A stretch of DNA of 64,000 nucleotides from Arthrobacter gandavensis (lineage in GTDB: Bacteria > Actinomycetota > Actinomycetes > Actinomycetales > Micrococcaceae): NCBI RefSeq assembly GCF_009192735.1, contig NZ_VTFU01000001.1:372001-436000 (forward strand), in the 5' to 3' direction. This document shows, one piece after another, positions 7,945 through 16,136 of this stretch. The notes under the pieces were generated by a model, which worked only from the letters and a program-made list of their open reading frames with translations, made no database searches and was not told the origin of the DNA. How positions within the stretch are numbered: position 1 is the stretch's first letter; every line of letters begins with the position of its first letter. The position numbers and the translations under genes were made by a program.

Positions 7945-9783
7945 CTAGAAGGGTGGCGGATCGTCTCCGTAGTCTTCCGGGTCCCTGGAGACTGAGTCTG
8001 CCGGTCCAGCTGCTCTTGATTCACCCACATCTCCCACGCCACCAACCGCTCCTGCACAGCCTGGTTTATCCACTGCACTTGTTGGCTCTGCACTTCGAGT
8101 GGGCAGCGTGAGGTGGGGTTCGGTGCGGTACTTGCGTCCCCCGGGAGAGGTCCATTCAATGATTCCCGGACTGGGTTGGCAGGCTTTCCAGAAACCTTTG
8201 GTTTTGAACATGTGGTGCCGCCGGCATAAATGCTCCAAATTGTCATGATCGGTGGCGCCGCCCTGCGCCCAGGGTATGGTGTGGTCGATTTCGGAGATCA
8301 CCGCGTTGGTTCGGCAGCCGGGGAACCGGCAGGTTCCGTCGCGGACCCGCAGCACCTGCTTCAGCCGATCCGGTACTTTCCGTTTCCGGCCAATCCTCAG
8401 GAACTCCTCGGTTTTCGGGTCCCGTTCCACCGGCGTCCACTTCGCCGCGTCCCGGGCCATCTTTCGTGCTGTGACCGGGCTGATCGGTCCGTAGCCGTGC
8501 AGTTCGGCGGGTTGGTCGTCGGCGCCGAAGAGGGTCTCGGCGCTGATCAGGACCAGAATCTCCGTCCGGGCCCGGGAACCATGGCCGCCGCACCCTGTCC
8601 CTCCCGTTGACGTCCCTCCCGTTGACCGACCCTTTTTACCCACCCCGGAACGCTTACCAAGACGAGTGCCGGAACCGGCTCCAGATCCAGCTGCGGGTTC
8701 AGGACTAAGCCCAGGTCCAGATCTGGGCCCCTGACGGCCGGCGCCGGCGGCGGTATTGGTCCCGGCGTCGACGCCAGCAGCGGTATCACTGGCAGTGTCG
8801 GTGCCAACGCCTGCGGCGGTACAGTCTTCGCCGCAATCATCACTGTCGTGGCCCTCGAGCAGGCTGGCCATGATGTCTGTCCGGAGCTGATCCACAGTGC
8901 GTGGATCACCGGCGGCCTGCTCACCGCGGGCGGCGGTGCTGAGCTGGTTGAAGAACGCCTGCGCTTTCTGGGCCGGCAGCAGGGCCGAGAGCCAGGACAT
9001 CCCGTCGCATTCGGGCTGCAGGGTTACCCGGCGCCGGTCAAAGGCACTGCGCTGACGGACCTCGATGGTTTCGGGATACGTGTTCTCCCGCAGCCGCCGA
9101 GCCCGGACCCGGAACTGGGGATGGGTTTGCTCCGGCGCCAACCCCAGCAATTGGGCTTCGAAGCCGGGCAGGTCTGCGGGCGGGATGTTCTGGGACTGAT
9201 CAACCAGGGTCTGGACGTGCCCGTAACTGATGTGCCCGGATTCCAGGGCCTTCAGGGTGGCGGTGTGGGTGGTGCAGAGGGTGCCGGCTTCGCTCATGAG
9301 CATCATCGCCGTGTTCGTGGGCACATGCAGGATGGTCGCTGCTTCTTCCGCGGCGAGGCTGAACGCGAGACCGGGATCGAGCAGGCCGGTGTCGTGGAGA
9401 TATTCGTCCCGGAACAGGACCTGCATGCGGGTGAGGGTTTTGGCTTGCTGGGCCTGCGCCCAGCGGATCAGGTGATCCAGGCGGGAGAGCACGGCGCCGG
9501 CTTCGTCCTGGTTCAGGGACTCCACCGCGTGGAGGGCCAGGGACCCGGTGAGGGCGGCCTGGTGACCGGCGCTGGAGACCGGAGCATCGGAACCCGAAAC
9601 CACAGTTGCCGGATCAACTGCGGAACCCGGGACAGAAGGAACGAGAACGGCCGAAGAAACGTCCCGGGCAGCAACAGTGTCGGCAGCGTAAACCGACAGG
9701 CTGACTGGTGCCGCCTGCCCGCCGGCGACTCCCGCCTGTCCGCTGCCGGCAACCTTGCCGGGAAGAGATCCGTTCTGATCCAT
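7945..9783 (-). CDS. DUF222 / HNH endonuclease domain protein (13E12 repeat family)
   Basis: A 612-residue protein with an N-terminal DUF222 region (roughly 70-320), a Gly/Thr/Ala-rich low-complexity linker (about 335-405) and a C-terminal HNH nuclease module with CRFPGCRTN, the EIDHTIPW motif and LCRRHHMFK. This architecture is the multi-copy REP13E12-type family common in actinobacteria; its function is not established, though the HNH signature predicts metal-dependent DNA cleavage. The gene stands alone, convergent to marR. The linker carries Thr/Gly repeats and the gene is embedded in repeat-rich DNA. No strong ribosome site precedes the chosen ATG, so the exact start is uncertain. Confidence 0.85.
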   Translation of the reverse strand: MDQNGSLPGKVAGSGQAGVAGGQAAPVSLSVYAADTVAARDVSSAVLVPSVPGSAVDPATVVSGSDAPVSSAGHQAALTGSLALHAVESLNQDEAGAVLSRLDHLIRWAQAQQAKTLTRMQVLFRDEYLHDTGLLDPGLAFSLAAEEAATILHVPTNTAMMLMSEAGTLCTTHTATLKALESGHISYGHVQTLVDQSQNIPPADLPGFEAQLLGLAPEQTHPQFRVRARRLRENTYPETIEVRQRSAFDRRRVTLQPECDGMSWLSALLPAQKAQAFFNQLSTAARGEQAAGDPRTVDQLRTDIMASLLEGHDSDDCGEDCTAAGVGTDTASDTAAGVDAGTNTAAGAGRQGPRSGPGLSPEPAAGSGAGSGTRLGKRSGVGKKGRSTGGTSTGGTGCGGHGSRARTEILVLISAETLFGADDQPAELHGYGPISPVTARKMARDAAKWTPVERDPKTEEFLRIGRKRKVPDRLKQVLRVRDGTCRFPGCRTNAVISEIDHTIPWAQGGATDHDNLEHLCRRHHMFKTKGFWKACQPSPGIIEWTSPGGRKYRTEPHLTLPTRSAEPTSAVDKPGCAGAVGGVGDVGESRAAGPADSVSRDPEDYGDDPPPF

Positions 9784-10120
9784 GTCTTCAGGCTTTCACC
9801 CGGCACTGACATTTCCAGTCCAAAAACAGCCCAAAACAGGCTTAAAACGGCCCTTCATGAGTGATTCGAATACTCGACTTTTTCGCCCGATTACTTGTTT
9901 CAAATCACCCGATGGTCCACCCGCCCAACCACCGACAGACCCCGCCAAACCACAGACACACCCCGCCCCAACCCAGCGACCCGCCGTCCCCGACCCAGTG
10001 ACCCGCGGCCCACCCGTCCTCCCGGAGAGGCTAAGGAAACAAAGAAGTTATGGAACCAAGAACAAATACATCAACGGCAACTACGGAAGCCGGAGATGTC
10101 ACAGCCCGGTGAAATACCAC
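9784..10120. other. intergenic region upstream of the HNH gene
   Basis: This stretch should hold the promoter of the HNH gene reading leftward. It has a TCGA-N4-TCGA palindrome close to the gene (around 9868-9880) and then a C-rich, A/C-biased stretch from about 9905 to 10025. I see no credible gene; the open frames here are compositional artefacts. Confidence 0.5.
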
Positions 10121-10160
10121 GAAGGGCGTGATCCGTGATGATTCACGGATCACGCCCTTC
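10121..10160 (-). terminator. perfect 18-bp hairpin after the monooxygenase operon
   Basis: Bases 10121-10138 and 10143-10160 are perfectly complementary (18-bp stem, 4-base loop). The element lies about 70 bases beyond the stop of the leftward two-gene operon. No clear U-tract follows on either strand, which is common for actinobacterial terminators. Confidence 0.75.
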
Positions 10161-10229
10161 ATCCGGCTGGTCCTGCCGGGAGGCCTGGAGACTGGCTGCC
10201 TCTGACGGAAAAGTCCCGCCGTCAGGAAA

Positions 10230-10541
10230 TTAGACCAGTCCCTGCTCAGCAGTGCCTGCGGGGTGTGGCTGCAGGACCTGAACATCCATCTCTCCGGCCA
10301 GTTTCCCCTCCAGCGCCGCAGTCAGGGCCTGGAACGCGGGACTGACCGAGTGCGCCTGCAGATCCTCCGGGCTGGCCCACTTCTCGATCATGACCAGTCG
10401 GTCGCGGCCTTCATTGAGGCTGTACAGCTCGCAGCCGGAATCCTCGGCATGAACCCGGCCGATGACTTCCTCGAGCGTCGCAACAACGTCATCACGGAAT
10501 TCGGGCTTGGGATACATGGTGGCCACAATGACGAGACTCAT
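10230..10541 (-). CDS. antibiotic biosynthesis monooxygenase (YgiN-like) family protein
   Basis: A 103-residue ABM-domain protein. The pattern IVATMYPKPEFRDDVVATLEEVI followed by CELYSLNEGRDRLVMIEKWAS and FQALTAAL matches this ferredoxin-like fold, whose members are cofactor-free monooxygenases or quinol oxidases. Its ATG overlaps the stop of the upstream oxidoreductase (ATGA), so the two are co-translated and may act on the same quinone-like substrate. The substrate is unknown. Confidence 0.85.
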   Translation of the reverse strand: MSLVIVATMYPKPEFRDDVVATLEEVIGRVHAEDSGCELYSLNEGRDRLVMIEKWASPEDLQAHSVSPAFQALTAALEGKLAGEMDVQVLQPHPAGTAEQGLV

Positions 10542-11203
10542 GCCTTCGCTCCCTTCAGGGCATCAAGGGCCGCATCCACTGATACGGAACCGTTATTGAA
10601 TTCGATCGTCTGCCCGATGGTCTCCGGACGGTCCAGCACGGCAGCGGCCACCAGGGCCACATCCTCGCGGGAGACCTGAGTGCCTTCAATGCCGGGGCCG
10701 GTTTCGATCATGCCGGTGCCGGGATCCAGAGTCAGGGCACTGGGACCGAGAATCGTCCAGTCCAGACCGCTCTGGCGCAGGTACTCGTCCGCGTCAGCCT
10801 TGGCCTGCGCATACGCGAAGAAACTGTCGTCTTCCGGAACCCCGTGGTTGGGGCCGGCGCCGAAGTAGGACACCATTACATACCGGTTGGCGCCCGCTTC
10901 CTTGGCGGCATCCATGGACCGGATTGCAGCATCGCGGTCCACTGCGAATGTCCGTTCCGGCGAACCTCCCCCGGCTCCGGCAGACCAGACCACGGTATCC
11001 TGCCCGGCCAGTTTCTCGGCGATTTCACCAGTGGAGAGGTGTTCGACGTCGGCGACGACGGCGGTTGCTCCGGTGGCCTCAACATCGCCCGTGTGTTCCG
11101 GGTTGCGGAAAAGCGACGTGACCTCATGGCCGTTGGCAGTGAGGTCCTTGGCCAGATGCAGGGCAACTTTGCCGTGGCCGCCGATAATGGCAATGCGTGA
11201 CAT
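10538..11203 (-). CDS. NAD(P)-binding atypical SDR (NmrA-like) oxidoreductase
   Basis: A 221-residue atypical short-chain dehydrogenase. The dinucleotide-binding motif IAIIGGHGKVALHLAK is at residues 4-19 and the central YVMVSYFGAG and LDWTILGPSALT segments are typical of the SDR_a5/NmrA-like group, which often lack the classical YxxxK catalysis and act as quinone reductases or redox sensors. The ribosome site AAAGGA sits upstream of the ATG. It forms an operon with the monooxygenase. An inverted repeat at 11265-11293 lies in its promoter region. Confidence 0.85.
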   Translation of the reverse strand: MSRIAIIGGHGKVALHLAKDLTANGHEVTSLFRNPEHTGDVEATGATAVVADVEHLSTGEIAEKLAGQDTVVWSAGAGGGSPERTFAVDRDAAIRSMDAAKEAGANRYVMVSYFGAGPNHGVPEDDSFFAYAQAKADADEYLRQSGLDWTILGPSALTLDPGTGMIETGPGIEGTQVSREDVALVAAAVLDRPETIGQTIEFNNGSVSVDAALDALKGAKA

Positions 11204-11264
11204 GGTGAGTCCTTTCCTTAAGGGAAAACGAGTTCAACGGGAATGTCCCTGTCCCTGCCACCCT

Positions 11265-11293
11265 AAGCACGCTGATGGTTTAAGTGCGTGCTT
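11265..11293 (-). promoter_or_regulatory. inverted repeat upstream of the oxidoreductase operon
   Basis: AAGCACG (11265-11271) and CGTGCTT (11287-11293) form an inverted repeat with a 15-base spacer, about 60 bases upstream of the leftward operon start. Location and symmetry suggest a binding site for a dimeric regulator, but none is encoded next door. Confidence 0.4.
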
Positions 11294-11420
11294 GTCCGCT
11301 GATGGCAGACCCAGGCACCTTTATCGCCACAGCGGGAATAAAGCCGAAGAGTCGGCTGCGGCTTCGGCACAAGCGCAGTCCCGGAGCCGGACACAAGGCC
11401 GCGGGTGGACGCAGGAACCG

Positions 11421-12314
11421 TCAGAGCGGCAGATCCCGCAGCATGCCGGAAAGACGCATCAGTTCCAAGGGAAGGTGCTTGGTCAACGTCAAACCCACGA
11501 TTTCCGCTGCTGCTGACAAATCGTTGATGAGCCGCACCAAATCGGAAACCCTCATGCCGTCCGTCTGCTGGCCCGTTGCGCCGGAGAAGTCGCGCGGATC
11601 GAGGACCTCGAGGTCAATATGCACCGCCAGCCGGGAAGCCCCCGTTCCGGCAACCCAGTCCAGCACCCGCCTGCTGTCCTCAGCGGTGTCCGTAATGCCC
11701 ACCGCTTGGATGCCCAGACGTTCCTTGACGGCAATGCCCTCCTCGTCCCAATGCCGCAGGCCGATCTGCAGGATCTTCAGCGGCGGCACGAGCGCCGGCA
11801 GTTCCGCGATGATGCCTGCGTCGCCCTCGCCCGCAAGCGTCGCCAGGGCCATGGAACGAAACCCCGTATACGACTGCCCCGGGACACCGGTGTCCGAGTG
11901 GGCATCAATCCATAGAACGGCGAAATCATCCCCGTACAGGTTGGCAAGGTAACTGAAGGGAGCAACGCTGACCGAGCACTCACCTCCGAAGGTAACCACC
12001 GATGCCGGTTCCGCCTCCCTCAACAGCCGCAGCGCCTCTGTCAGTTGGCGCACCACCGCTTCCCGGGCATAAATGCCGTCGACAGTTGTGAGGGCCTCGT
12101 CGCTGGTGTCGGTGCTGACGGGAACATAAGCTGTGGGGCCGTCATGGTTCGGAGACAGCAGGGACAGGAGGGCCGGCCCCAGGTGATAGGACAGCTGGCT
12201 GTCATGGGCGTCCACCCCGGGCAGCAGTTGATGGGTTTGAGGCCCGGAGGACCCCTGCCACTGCGGAAAGTGCAGGCGGAGTGCGCCGGGACCGGAGGGG
12301 TGGATCTGGCTCAT
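11421..12314 (-). CDS. arginase/ureohydrolase-like protein with altered metal-ligand motifs
   Basis: A 297-residue member of the arginase-agmatinase-formiminoglutamase superfamily. The motif WIDAHSD (DAHxD) is intact. The two other metal motifs deviate: the GGDH position reads GGECS, so a cysteine stands where a histidine ligand is usual, and the SxDxDxxDP motif reads HIDLEVLDP, with Glu replacing the second Asp. Substrate specificity, and even catalytic activity, therefore cannot be assumed. There is no Shine-Dalgarno sequence; TAAGTT lies six bases upstream of the ATG, suggesting leaderless transcription. The gene stands alone, divergent from the ABC-F gene. Confidence 0.75.
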   Translation of the reverse strand: MSQIHPSGPGALRLHFPQWQGSSGPQTHQLLPGVDAHDSQLSYHLGPALLSLLSPNHDGPTAYVPVSTDTSDEALTTVDGIYAREAVVRQLTEALRLLREAEPASVVTFGGECSVSVAPFSYLANLYGDDFAVLWIDAHSDTGVPGQSYTGFRSMALATLAGEGDAGIIAELPALVPPLKILQIGLRHWDEEGIAVKERLGIQAVGITDTAEDSRRVLDWVAGTGASRLAVHIDLEVLDPRDFSGATGQQTDGMRVSDLVRLINDLSAAAEIVGLTLTKHLPLELMRLSGMLRDLPL

Positions 12315-12320
12315 GTGCCC

Positions 12321-12326
12321 AACTTA
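12321..12326 (-). promoter_or_regulatory. -10 hexamer TAAGTT, leaderless start of the arginase-like gene
   Basis: Reading leftward, TAAGTT is followed by six bases and then the ATG at 12314. With no ribosome site present, transcription is predicted to begin at or next to the start codon. Confidence 0.5.
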
Positions 12327-12476
12327 CGCCGCAGGGCCGGCACGGATAAGGGCAGGCAAGCCGCGGCAGGGGCTGGAAGGCAAAATGGGCACGACGACGA
12401 CGGCGGACTGAGCGGGGCAGCGCCGGCCGCGCCCGCCGGGACAAGGGCAACGGACAAAACCGGAACCGGCACAAAA

Positions 12477-12482
12477 TAGGAT
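12477..12482 (+). promoter_or_regulatory. -10 hexamer TAGGAT, leaderless start of the ABC-F gene
   Basis: TAGGAT is followed by six bases (ggagac) and the ATG at 12489. The GGAG is too close to the start to act as a ribosome site, so a leaderless transcript is more likely. Confidence 0.5.
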
Positions 12483-12488
12483 GGAGAC

Positions 12489-14126
12489 ATGACTGCAACA
12501 CTCGTCGCCCGGGATCTTTCCGGCGGCTATGCCCACCGCACCCTTTTTTCCCACTTGAACCTGACCGTCGCACCCGGCGATGTGGTGGGGGTCGTAGGCT
12601 CCAACGGCGCCGGTAAATCCACTCTGCTGCGCCTGTTGGCCGGCGCTGATGAACCGATCGCCGGCAGCGTCTCCACTGCCCCGGCCGACGCTTTCATCGG
12701 CTGGCTGCCGCAGGAACATGAACGGCTGGAGGGTGAAACCGTGGCCGCGTACATTGCGCGCCGGACCGGAGCCACCGACGCGACCCTGGCGATGGAAGCC
12801 ACCGCGGAGGCGCTGGGATCCGGCGCCAAGGGTGCCGACGACGCCTACGCCACGGCGCTGGACCGCTGGCTTGCCTGCGGAGCGGCAGATCTGGAGGACC
12901 GGATTCCGCCGGTGCTGGCTGAACTCGGGCTGGAGGTGGGAGCGGATGCGCTGATGACGTCGCTCTCCGGCGGCCAGGCGGCGCGGGTGGCGCTGGCCGC
13001 ACTCCTGCTAAGCCGCTTCGACATTGTGCTGCTGGATGAACCGACCAATGACCTGGACCTGGCCGGCCTGGCCCGGCTGGAGGAATTCGTCCAGGGGCTG
13101 CGCGGCGGCGTCGTCCTGGTTTCGCACGACCGTGAGTTCCTGGCCCGCTGCGTCACCACTGTGGTGGAACTGGACCTGGCGCAGAACAAGGTGGCCGTGT
13201 ACGACGGCGGCTACGACGCCTTCCTGGAAGAGCGTGCCGTTGCACGGCGGCACGCGCGTGAAGCGTATGAGGAGTTTTCCGACAAGAAGGCGGACCTGGT
13301 GTCCCGGGCGCGCACCACGAGGGAGTGGAGCTCCCAGGGAGTTCGAAACGCGATGAAGAAGGCACCGGACAACGACAAGATCCGCCGCCGGGCCTCTATG
13401 GAGTCCTCCGAAAAGCAGGCGCAGAAAGTGCGCCAGATGGAATCCCGCATCGCCCGCCTGGACGAGGTGGAGGAACCCCGGAAGGAATGGCAGCTGCAGT
13501 TCACCATCGGCTCCGCTCCGCGGTCCAGCTCCGTTGTTGCCACGCTGAACTCCGCAGTGGCACGGCGCGGCTCTTTCACGCTGGGCCCTGTCTCGGTGCA
13601 GGTCAACGCCGGTGAGCGGATTGGCATCACCGGCCCGAACGGCGCGGGAAAATCCACTCTGCTGGCCCTGCTCCTGGGGCGGCTGGAACCATCCGACGGA
13701 ACCGCTTCCCTGGGGTCCTCGGTGGCAGTGGGCGAAATCGACCAGGCGCGGGGTCAGCTGGATCCCGTCCTGCCGCTGGGTGATGCTTTTGAAGCTGCCG
13801 TTCCGGAAATGAACAGCGCCGAGGTCCGGACGCTGCTGGCCAAGTTCGGGTTGAAAGCGGACCAGGTGAACAGCCACGTCTCCTCCCTGTCGCCGGGAGA
13901 ACGGACCAGGGCCTCCCTGGCGCTGCTGCAGGCGCGGGGCGTGAACCTGTTGGTACTGGATGAACCCACGAACCACCTGGATCTGCCCGCCATCGAACAG
14001 CTGGAGGAGGCGCTGAAGAGCTACGACGGCGCCCTGCTGCTCGTTTCCCATGACCGGCGGATGCTGGAGAACGTTCATCTGGATGCGCGGTGGGATGTGA
14101 CCGGAGGCGTGGTAACGGTTTCCTGA
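12489..14126 (+). CDS. ABC-F family ATP-binding cassette protein
   Basis: A 545-residue protein of two ABC domains in tandem without membrane segments. The first has Walker A GSNGAGKST, signature LSGGQAARVALA and Walker B IVLLDEPTNDLD; the second has GPNGAGKST, LSPGERTRASLALL and LLVLDEPTNHLD. A charged helical linker (about 255-330) separates them, as in ABC-F translation factors that bind the ribosomal E site. Possible roles are ribosome rescue or protection from ribosome-targeting antibiotics; the subclass cannot be told by eye. The gene is monocistronic and probably leaderless. Confidence 0.9.
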   Translation: MTATLVARDLSGGYAHRTLFSHLNLTVAPGDVVGVVGSNGAGKSTLLRLLAGADEPIAGSVSTAPADAFIGWLPQEHERLEGETVAAYIARRTGATDATLAMEATAEALGSGAKGADDAYATALDRWLACGAADLEDRIPPVLAELGLEVGADALMTSLSGGQAARVALAALLLSRFDIVLLDEPTNDLDLAGLARLEEFVQGLRGGVVLVSHDREFLARCVTTVVELDLAQNKVAVYDGGYDAFLEERAVARRHAREAYEEFSDKKADLVSRARTTREWSSQGVRNAMKKAPDNDKIRRRASMESSEKQAQKVRQMESRIARLDEVEEPRKEWQLQFTIGSAPRSSSVVATLNSAVARRGSFTLGPVSVQVNAGERIGITGPNGAGKSTLLALLLGRLEPSDGTASLGSSVAVGEIDQARGQLDPVLPLGDAFEAAVPEMNSAEVRTLLAKFGLKADQVNSHVSSLSPGERTRASLALLQARGVNLLVLDEPTNHLDLPAIEQLEEALKSYDGALLLVSHDRRMLENVHLDARWDVTGGVVTVS

Positions 14127-14237
14127 TGCTGGCCTAAGTACCGGAACAGGCCCAAAATGTGGTAGAAGTTACGAACGGTGTGTGCTGGAACAGCCGGCGT
14201 GTGCTTGGGTCTCGGTCTCTTGGGGGGAGTAGTCACC

Positions 14238-14276
14238 ATGTCTTCAAAGCAGCTGCCTGCGGGGAATGGGCAATGA
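14238..14276 (+). CDS. 12-codon leader ORF coupled to a small membrane protein gene
   Basis: ATG at 14238 follows a strong GGGGGGAG at 14222-14229 and encodes MSSKQLPAGNGQ, ending in TGA at 14274-14276. The stop overlaps the ATG of the next gene as ATGA, so ribosomes finishing the leader can restart on the downstream gene. Whether the peptide itself matters is unknown. Confidence 0.4.
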   Translation: MSSKQLPAGNGQ

Positions 14277-14509
14277 AGGGTATCCGGGCAGAGGTGCCGG
14301 TCCTGCTGACCGTGTGGGTCCTCTGCGTCACCACTGACTGGTCCACAGGAACGAAGATCGCCTTGAACGTTGCCGCCGTCGCGGGTCTCTGCCTGCATGA
14401 GTACCTCACGCACCGCCGCCTTCAGCGCGACAAGCAGCGCAGCGTGGAATCTGGCCGGGCTGCCGCAGCCACGGGCCGGGCCCGCCATCGGTCCTTCGCG
14501 GCAGCCTAA
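14273..14509 (+). CDS. small membrane protein of unknown function
   Basis: A 78-residue protein with an N-terminal hydrophobic segment (about VPVLLTVWVLCVTT), a second one (about IALNVAAVAGLCLHEYL) and a basic, Ala/Arg-rich cytoplasmic tail. I do not recognise a family. The ATG at 14273 is preferred over an in-frame upstream ATG (14159) because the extension is non-hydrophobic, Cys-containing and overlaps the leader ORF. The last two codons and the stop TAA form the first unit of a 13-bp tandem array. Confidence 0.5.
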   Translation: MKGIRAEVPVLLTVWVLCVTTDWSTGTKIALNVAAVAGLCLHEYLTHRRLQRDKQRSVESGRAAAATGRARHRSFAAA

Positions 14510-14604
14510 ACAGGCGCTGTAAGCCGGCACTGTGAACTTCCGCTTGGAACTAGCAGCCTGAACCTGCACTGTGAAGCTGCACCCTGAACCGGCAGCCTGC
14601 AGGA
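14501..14604 (+). repeat. 13-bp tandem array of eight units containing the stop codon
   Basis: Eight consecutive 13-bp units begin at 14501 with gcagcctaaacag, which includes the stop TAA (14507-14509) of the small membrane protein. Other units include gcactgtgaactt, gcagcctgaacct and gcaccctgaaccg. Since 13 is not a multiple of three, the embedded TAA/TGA triplets fall in all reading frames. Confidence 0.82.
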
Positions 14605-14672
14605 ACGGGTCCTCGCCGCAGCCCGAACGGGCTTTATGCGCCTGCCGGTCAGGCGCGGCGGCGGTGGGGGAG

Positions 14673-14716
14673 TAGTCTCGGTACCCCGGCGCACCGCCGG
14701 GCCAACACGGGGGTAC
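14673..14716 (+). promoter_or_regulatory. probable promoter and structured 5' region of the carboxyethylornithine-synthase-like gene
   Basis: TAGTCT (14673-14678) is a candidate -10 hexamer. Just downstream, GTACCCC (14681-14687) pairs with GGGGTAC (14710-14716) around an inner CCGGCG/CGCCGG stem. The right arm contains the G-rich ribosome site immediately before the ATG at 14719, so the fold could occlude translation if the transcript includes the left arm. Confidence 0.4.
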
Positions 14717-14718
14717 GC

Positions 14719-15888
14719 ATGAGCGGCACGGCTACGAATGGCACTTTGATGACGCTTGGCGTGATCGGAACTTCGAGGAAAGTCGACGAGCGGCGCCTGC
14801 CGCTGCACCCTCGCCATCTGGAACGCATTGACGACGATCTGCGGCAGCGAATCATCCTGGAGGAGGGCTACGGAGAGCGCTTCGGCTTCTCCGATGACCA
14901 GCTTTCTCCGCTGGTCGCACGCGTAGCTCCGCGCAGCGACGTTATTTCCGCTGCCGACGTGGTGCTGCTGCCCAAGCCGCAGGCACGGGACCTGCAGGAC
15001 CTTCGGGACGGTCAGGTGCTGTGGGGCTGGCCGCACTGCGTCCAGGACGCGGAGATCACGCAGCTGGCAGTCGACAAGTCGCTGACTCTGATCGCCTTTG
15101 AAGCCATGAACCACTGGAACGCCGACGGCGGGTTCGGGCTTCACGTGTTCCACAAAAACAATGAACTCGCCGGCTACAGCTCGGTGCTGCATGCCCTGGA
15201 GCTCGCCGGGTCGACCGGCGACTACGGGCGCCGGCTCACCGCCGTCGTCATCGGTTTCGGGGCAACCGCACGCGGCGCCGTTACGGCGCTGAACGCACTG
15301 GGCATCCACGAAGTGCAGGTGCTCACCAACCGGGAGACCGCCGCCGTCGGCTCGCCCATCCACTCAGCCCGGATTCTGCGGTTTGAGCGCGACGCCGATC
15401 AGCCGCAGCTCAGCCACGTCATCACCGATGACGGCAACCAGCCGCTGGCACCCTATTTGGCGGGCTTTGACCTGGTAATCAACTGCACGCTCCAGGATCC
15501 CAACGCCCCGCTGACCTACCTCCAGGAAGCGGATCTGGAAGCCTTCGCTTCAGGCAGCCTGATCATTGACGTGTCCTGCGACGAGGGCATGGGATTTTCC
15601 TGGGCCAAGCCCACGTCCTTCGCCGATCCGGTGTTCACCGTCGGAGAGGGCATCCTGTACTACGCGGTGGACCACAGCCCTTCTCACCTGTGGGACTCGG
15701 CCACCTGGGAAATCAGCGAAGCGGTCCTGCCGTTCCTGCGTACTGTGATGTCCGGTCCCGCAGCTTGGGACGCGGAACCGAGCGTGGCCCGCGCCATCGA
15801 AATCCGCGGCGGAAGGATCCAGAATCCAGCCGTCCTGGCCTTCCAGGGCCGTTCCGGCGACTATCCGTACGCGGTGTCCCCAGCCTGA
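14719..15888 (+). CDS. N5-(carboxyethyl)ornithine synthase-like / alanine dehydrogenase family protein
   Basis: A 389-residue protein with the alanine dehydrogenase/transhydrogenase N-terminal fold (LGVIGTSRKVDERRLPLHP, with the conserved R and H/K region) and a nucleotide-binding half marked by LTAVVIGFGATARGAVTAL at about 174-192. The pattern FEAMNHWNADGGFGLHVF and the C-terminal VGEGILYYAVDHSPSHLWDSATW resemble N5-(carboxyethyl)ornithine synthase, which reductively couples an amino acid with pyruvate. The exact substrate is inferred from family resemblance only; a related opine-type or lysine-oxoglutarate reductase is the alternative. It stands alone and its stop codon lies in an imperfect repeat. 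Confidence 0.65.
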   Translation: MSGTATNGTLMTLGVIGTSRKVDERRLPLHPRHLERIDDDLRQRIILEEGYGERFGFSDDQLSPLVARVAPRSDVISAADVVLLPKPQARDLQDLRDGQVLWGWPHCVQDAEITQLAVDKSLTLIAFEAMNHWNADGGFGLHVFHKNNELAGYSSVLHALELAGSTGDYGRRLTAVVIGFGATARGAVTALNALGIHEVQVLTNRETAAVGSPIHSARILRFERDADQPQLSHVITDDGNQPLAPYLAGFDLVINCTLQDPNAPLTYLQEADLEAFASGSLIIDVSCDEGMGFSWAKPTSFADPVFTVGEGILYYAVDHSPSHLWDSATWEISEAVLPFLRTVMSGPAAWDAEPSVARAIEIRGGRIQNPAVLAFQGRSGDYPYAVSPA

Positions 15889-15976
15889 GGCCAGCCCGGC
15901 GCCAGCCTGGGGCCGGCGCCGCGGCGGCGAGCCTGAGGCCGGCAGCCCGGTGCCGAGCCCCGGGGCAGGCGGGCAT
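15880..15976 (+). repeat. imperfect 22-26 bp GC-rich array containing a stop codon
   Basis: About four imperfect units begin ccagcctgagg, ccagcctgggg, cgagcctgagg and ccgagccccgg. The first includes the TGA (15886-15888) of the preceding gene. The remaining 160 bases up to the esterase gene show no recognisable gene. Confidence 0.65.
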
Positions 15977-16136
15977 GCGCGGCGACTTCAGGGGACAGGC
16001 GCCGCCCACGCGGCCGGAGCCTAGGACGCCGGAGCAGGCCGGGTCTATGGTTTTAAGGCCCACGGTTTTCGGTCACGCGGTTTGCCCACGGCGTCTCATT
16101 GGCCGGGCCATGACCGCCGAGTGAATCGAGCAGCTC

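Noticed and set aside
7605-8111. Plus-strand ORF between marR and the HNH gene
   Set aside because: It is made of the tandem repeats and then runs antisense into the HNH coding region.
9782-10138. Plus-strand ORF of 118 codons
   Set aside because: Pro/Thr/Arg-rich composition from a C-rich stretch, no ribosome site, and it ends inside the terminator hairpin.
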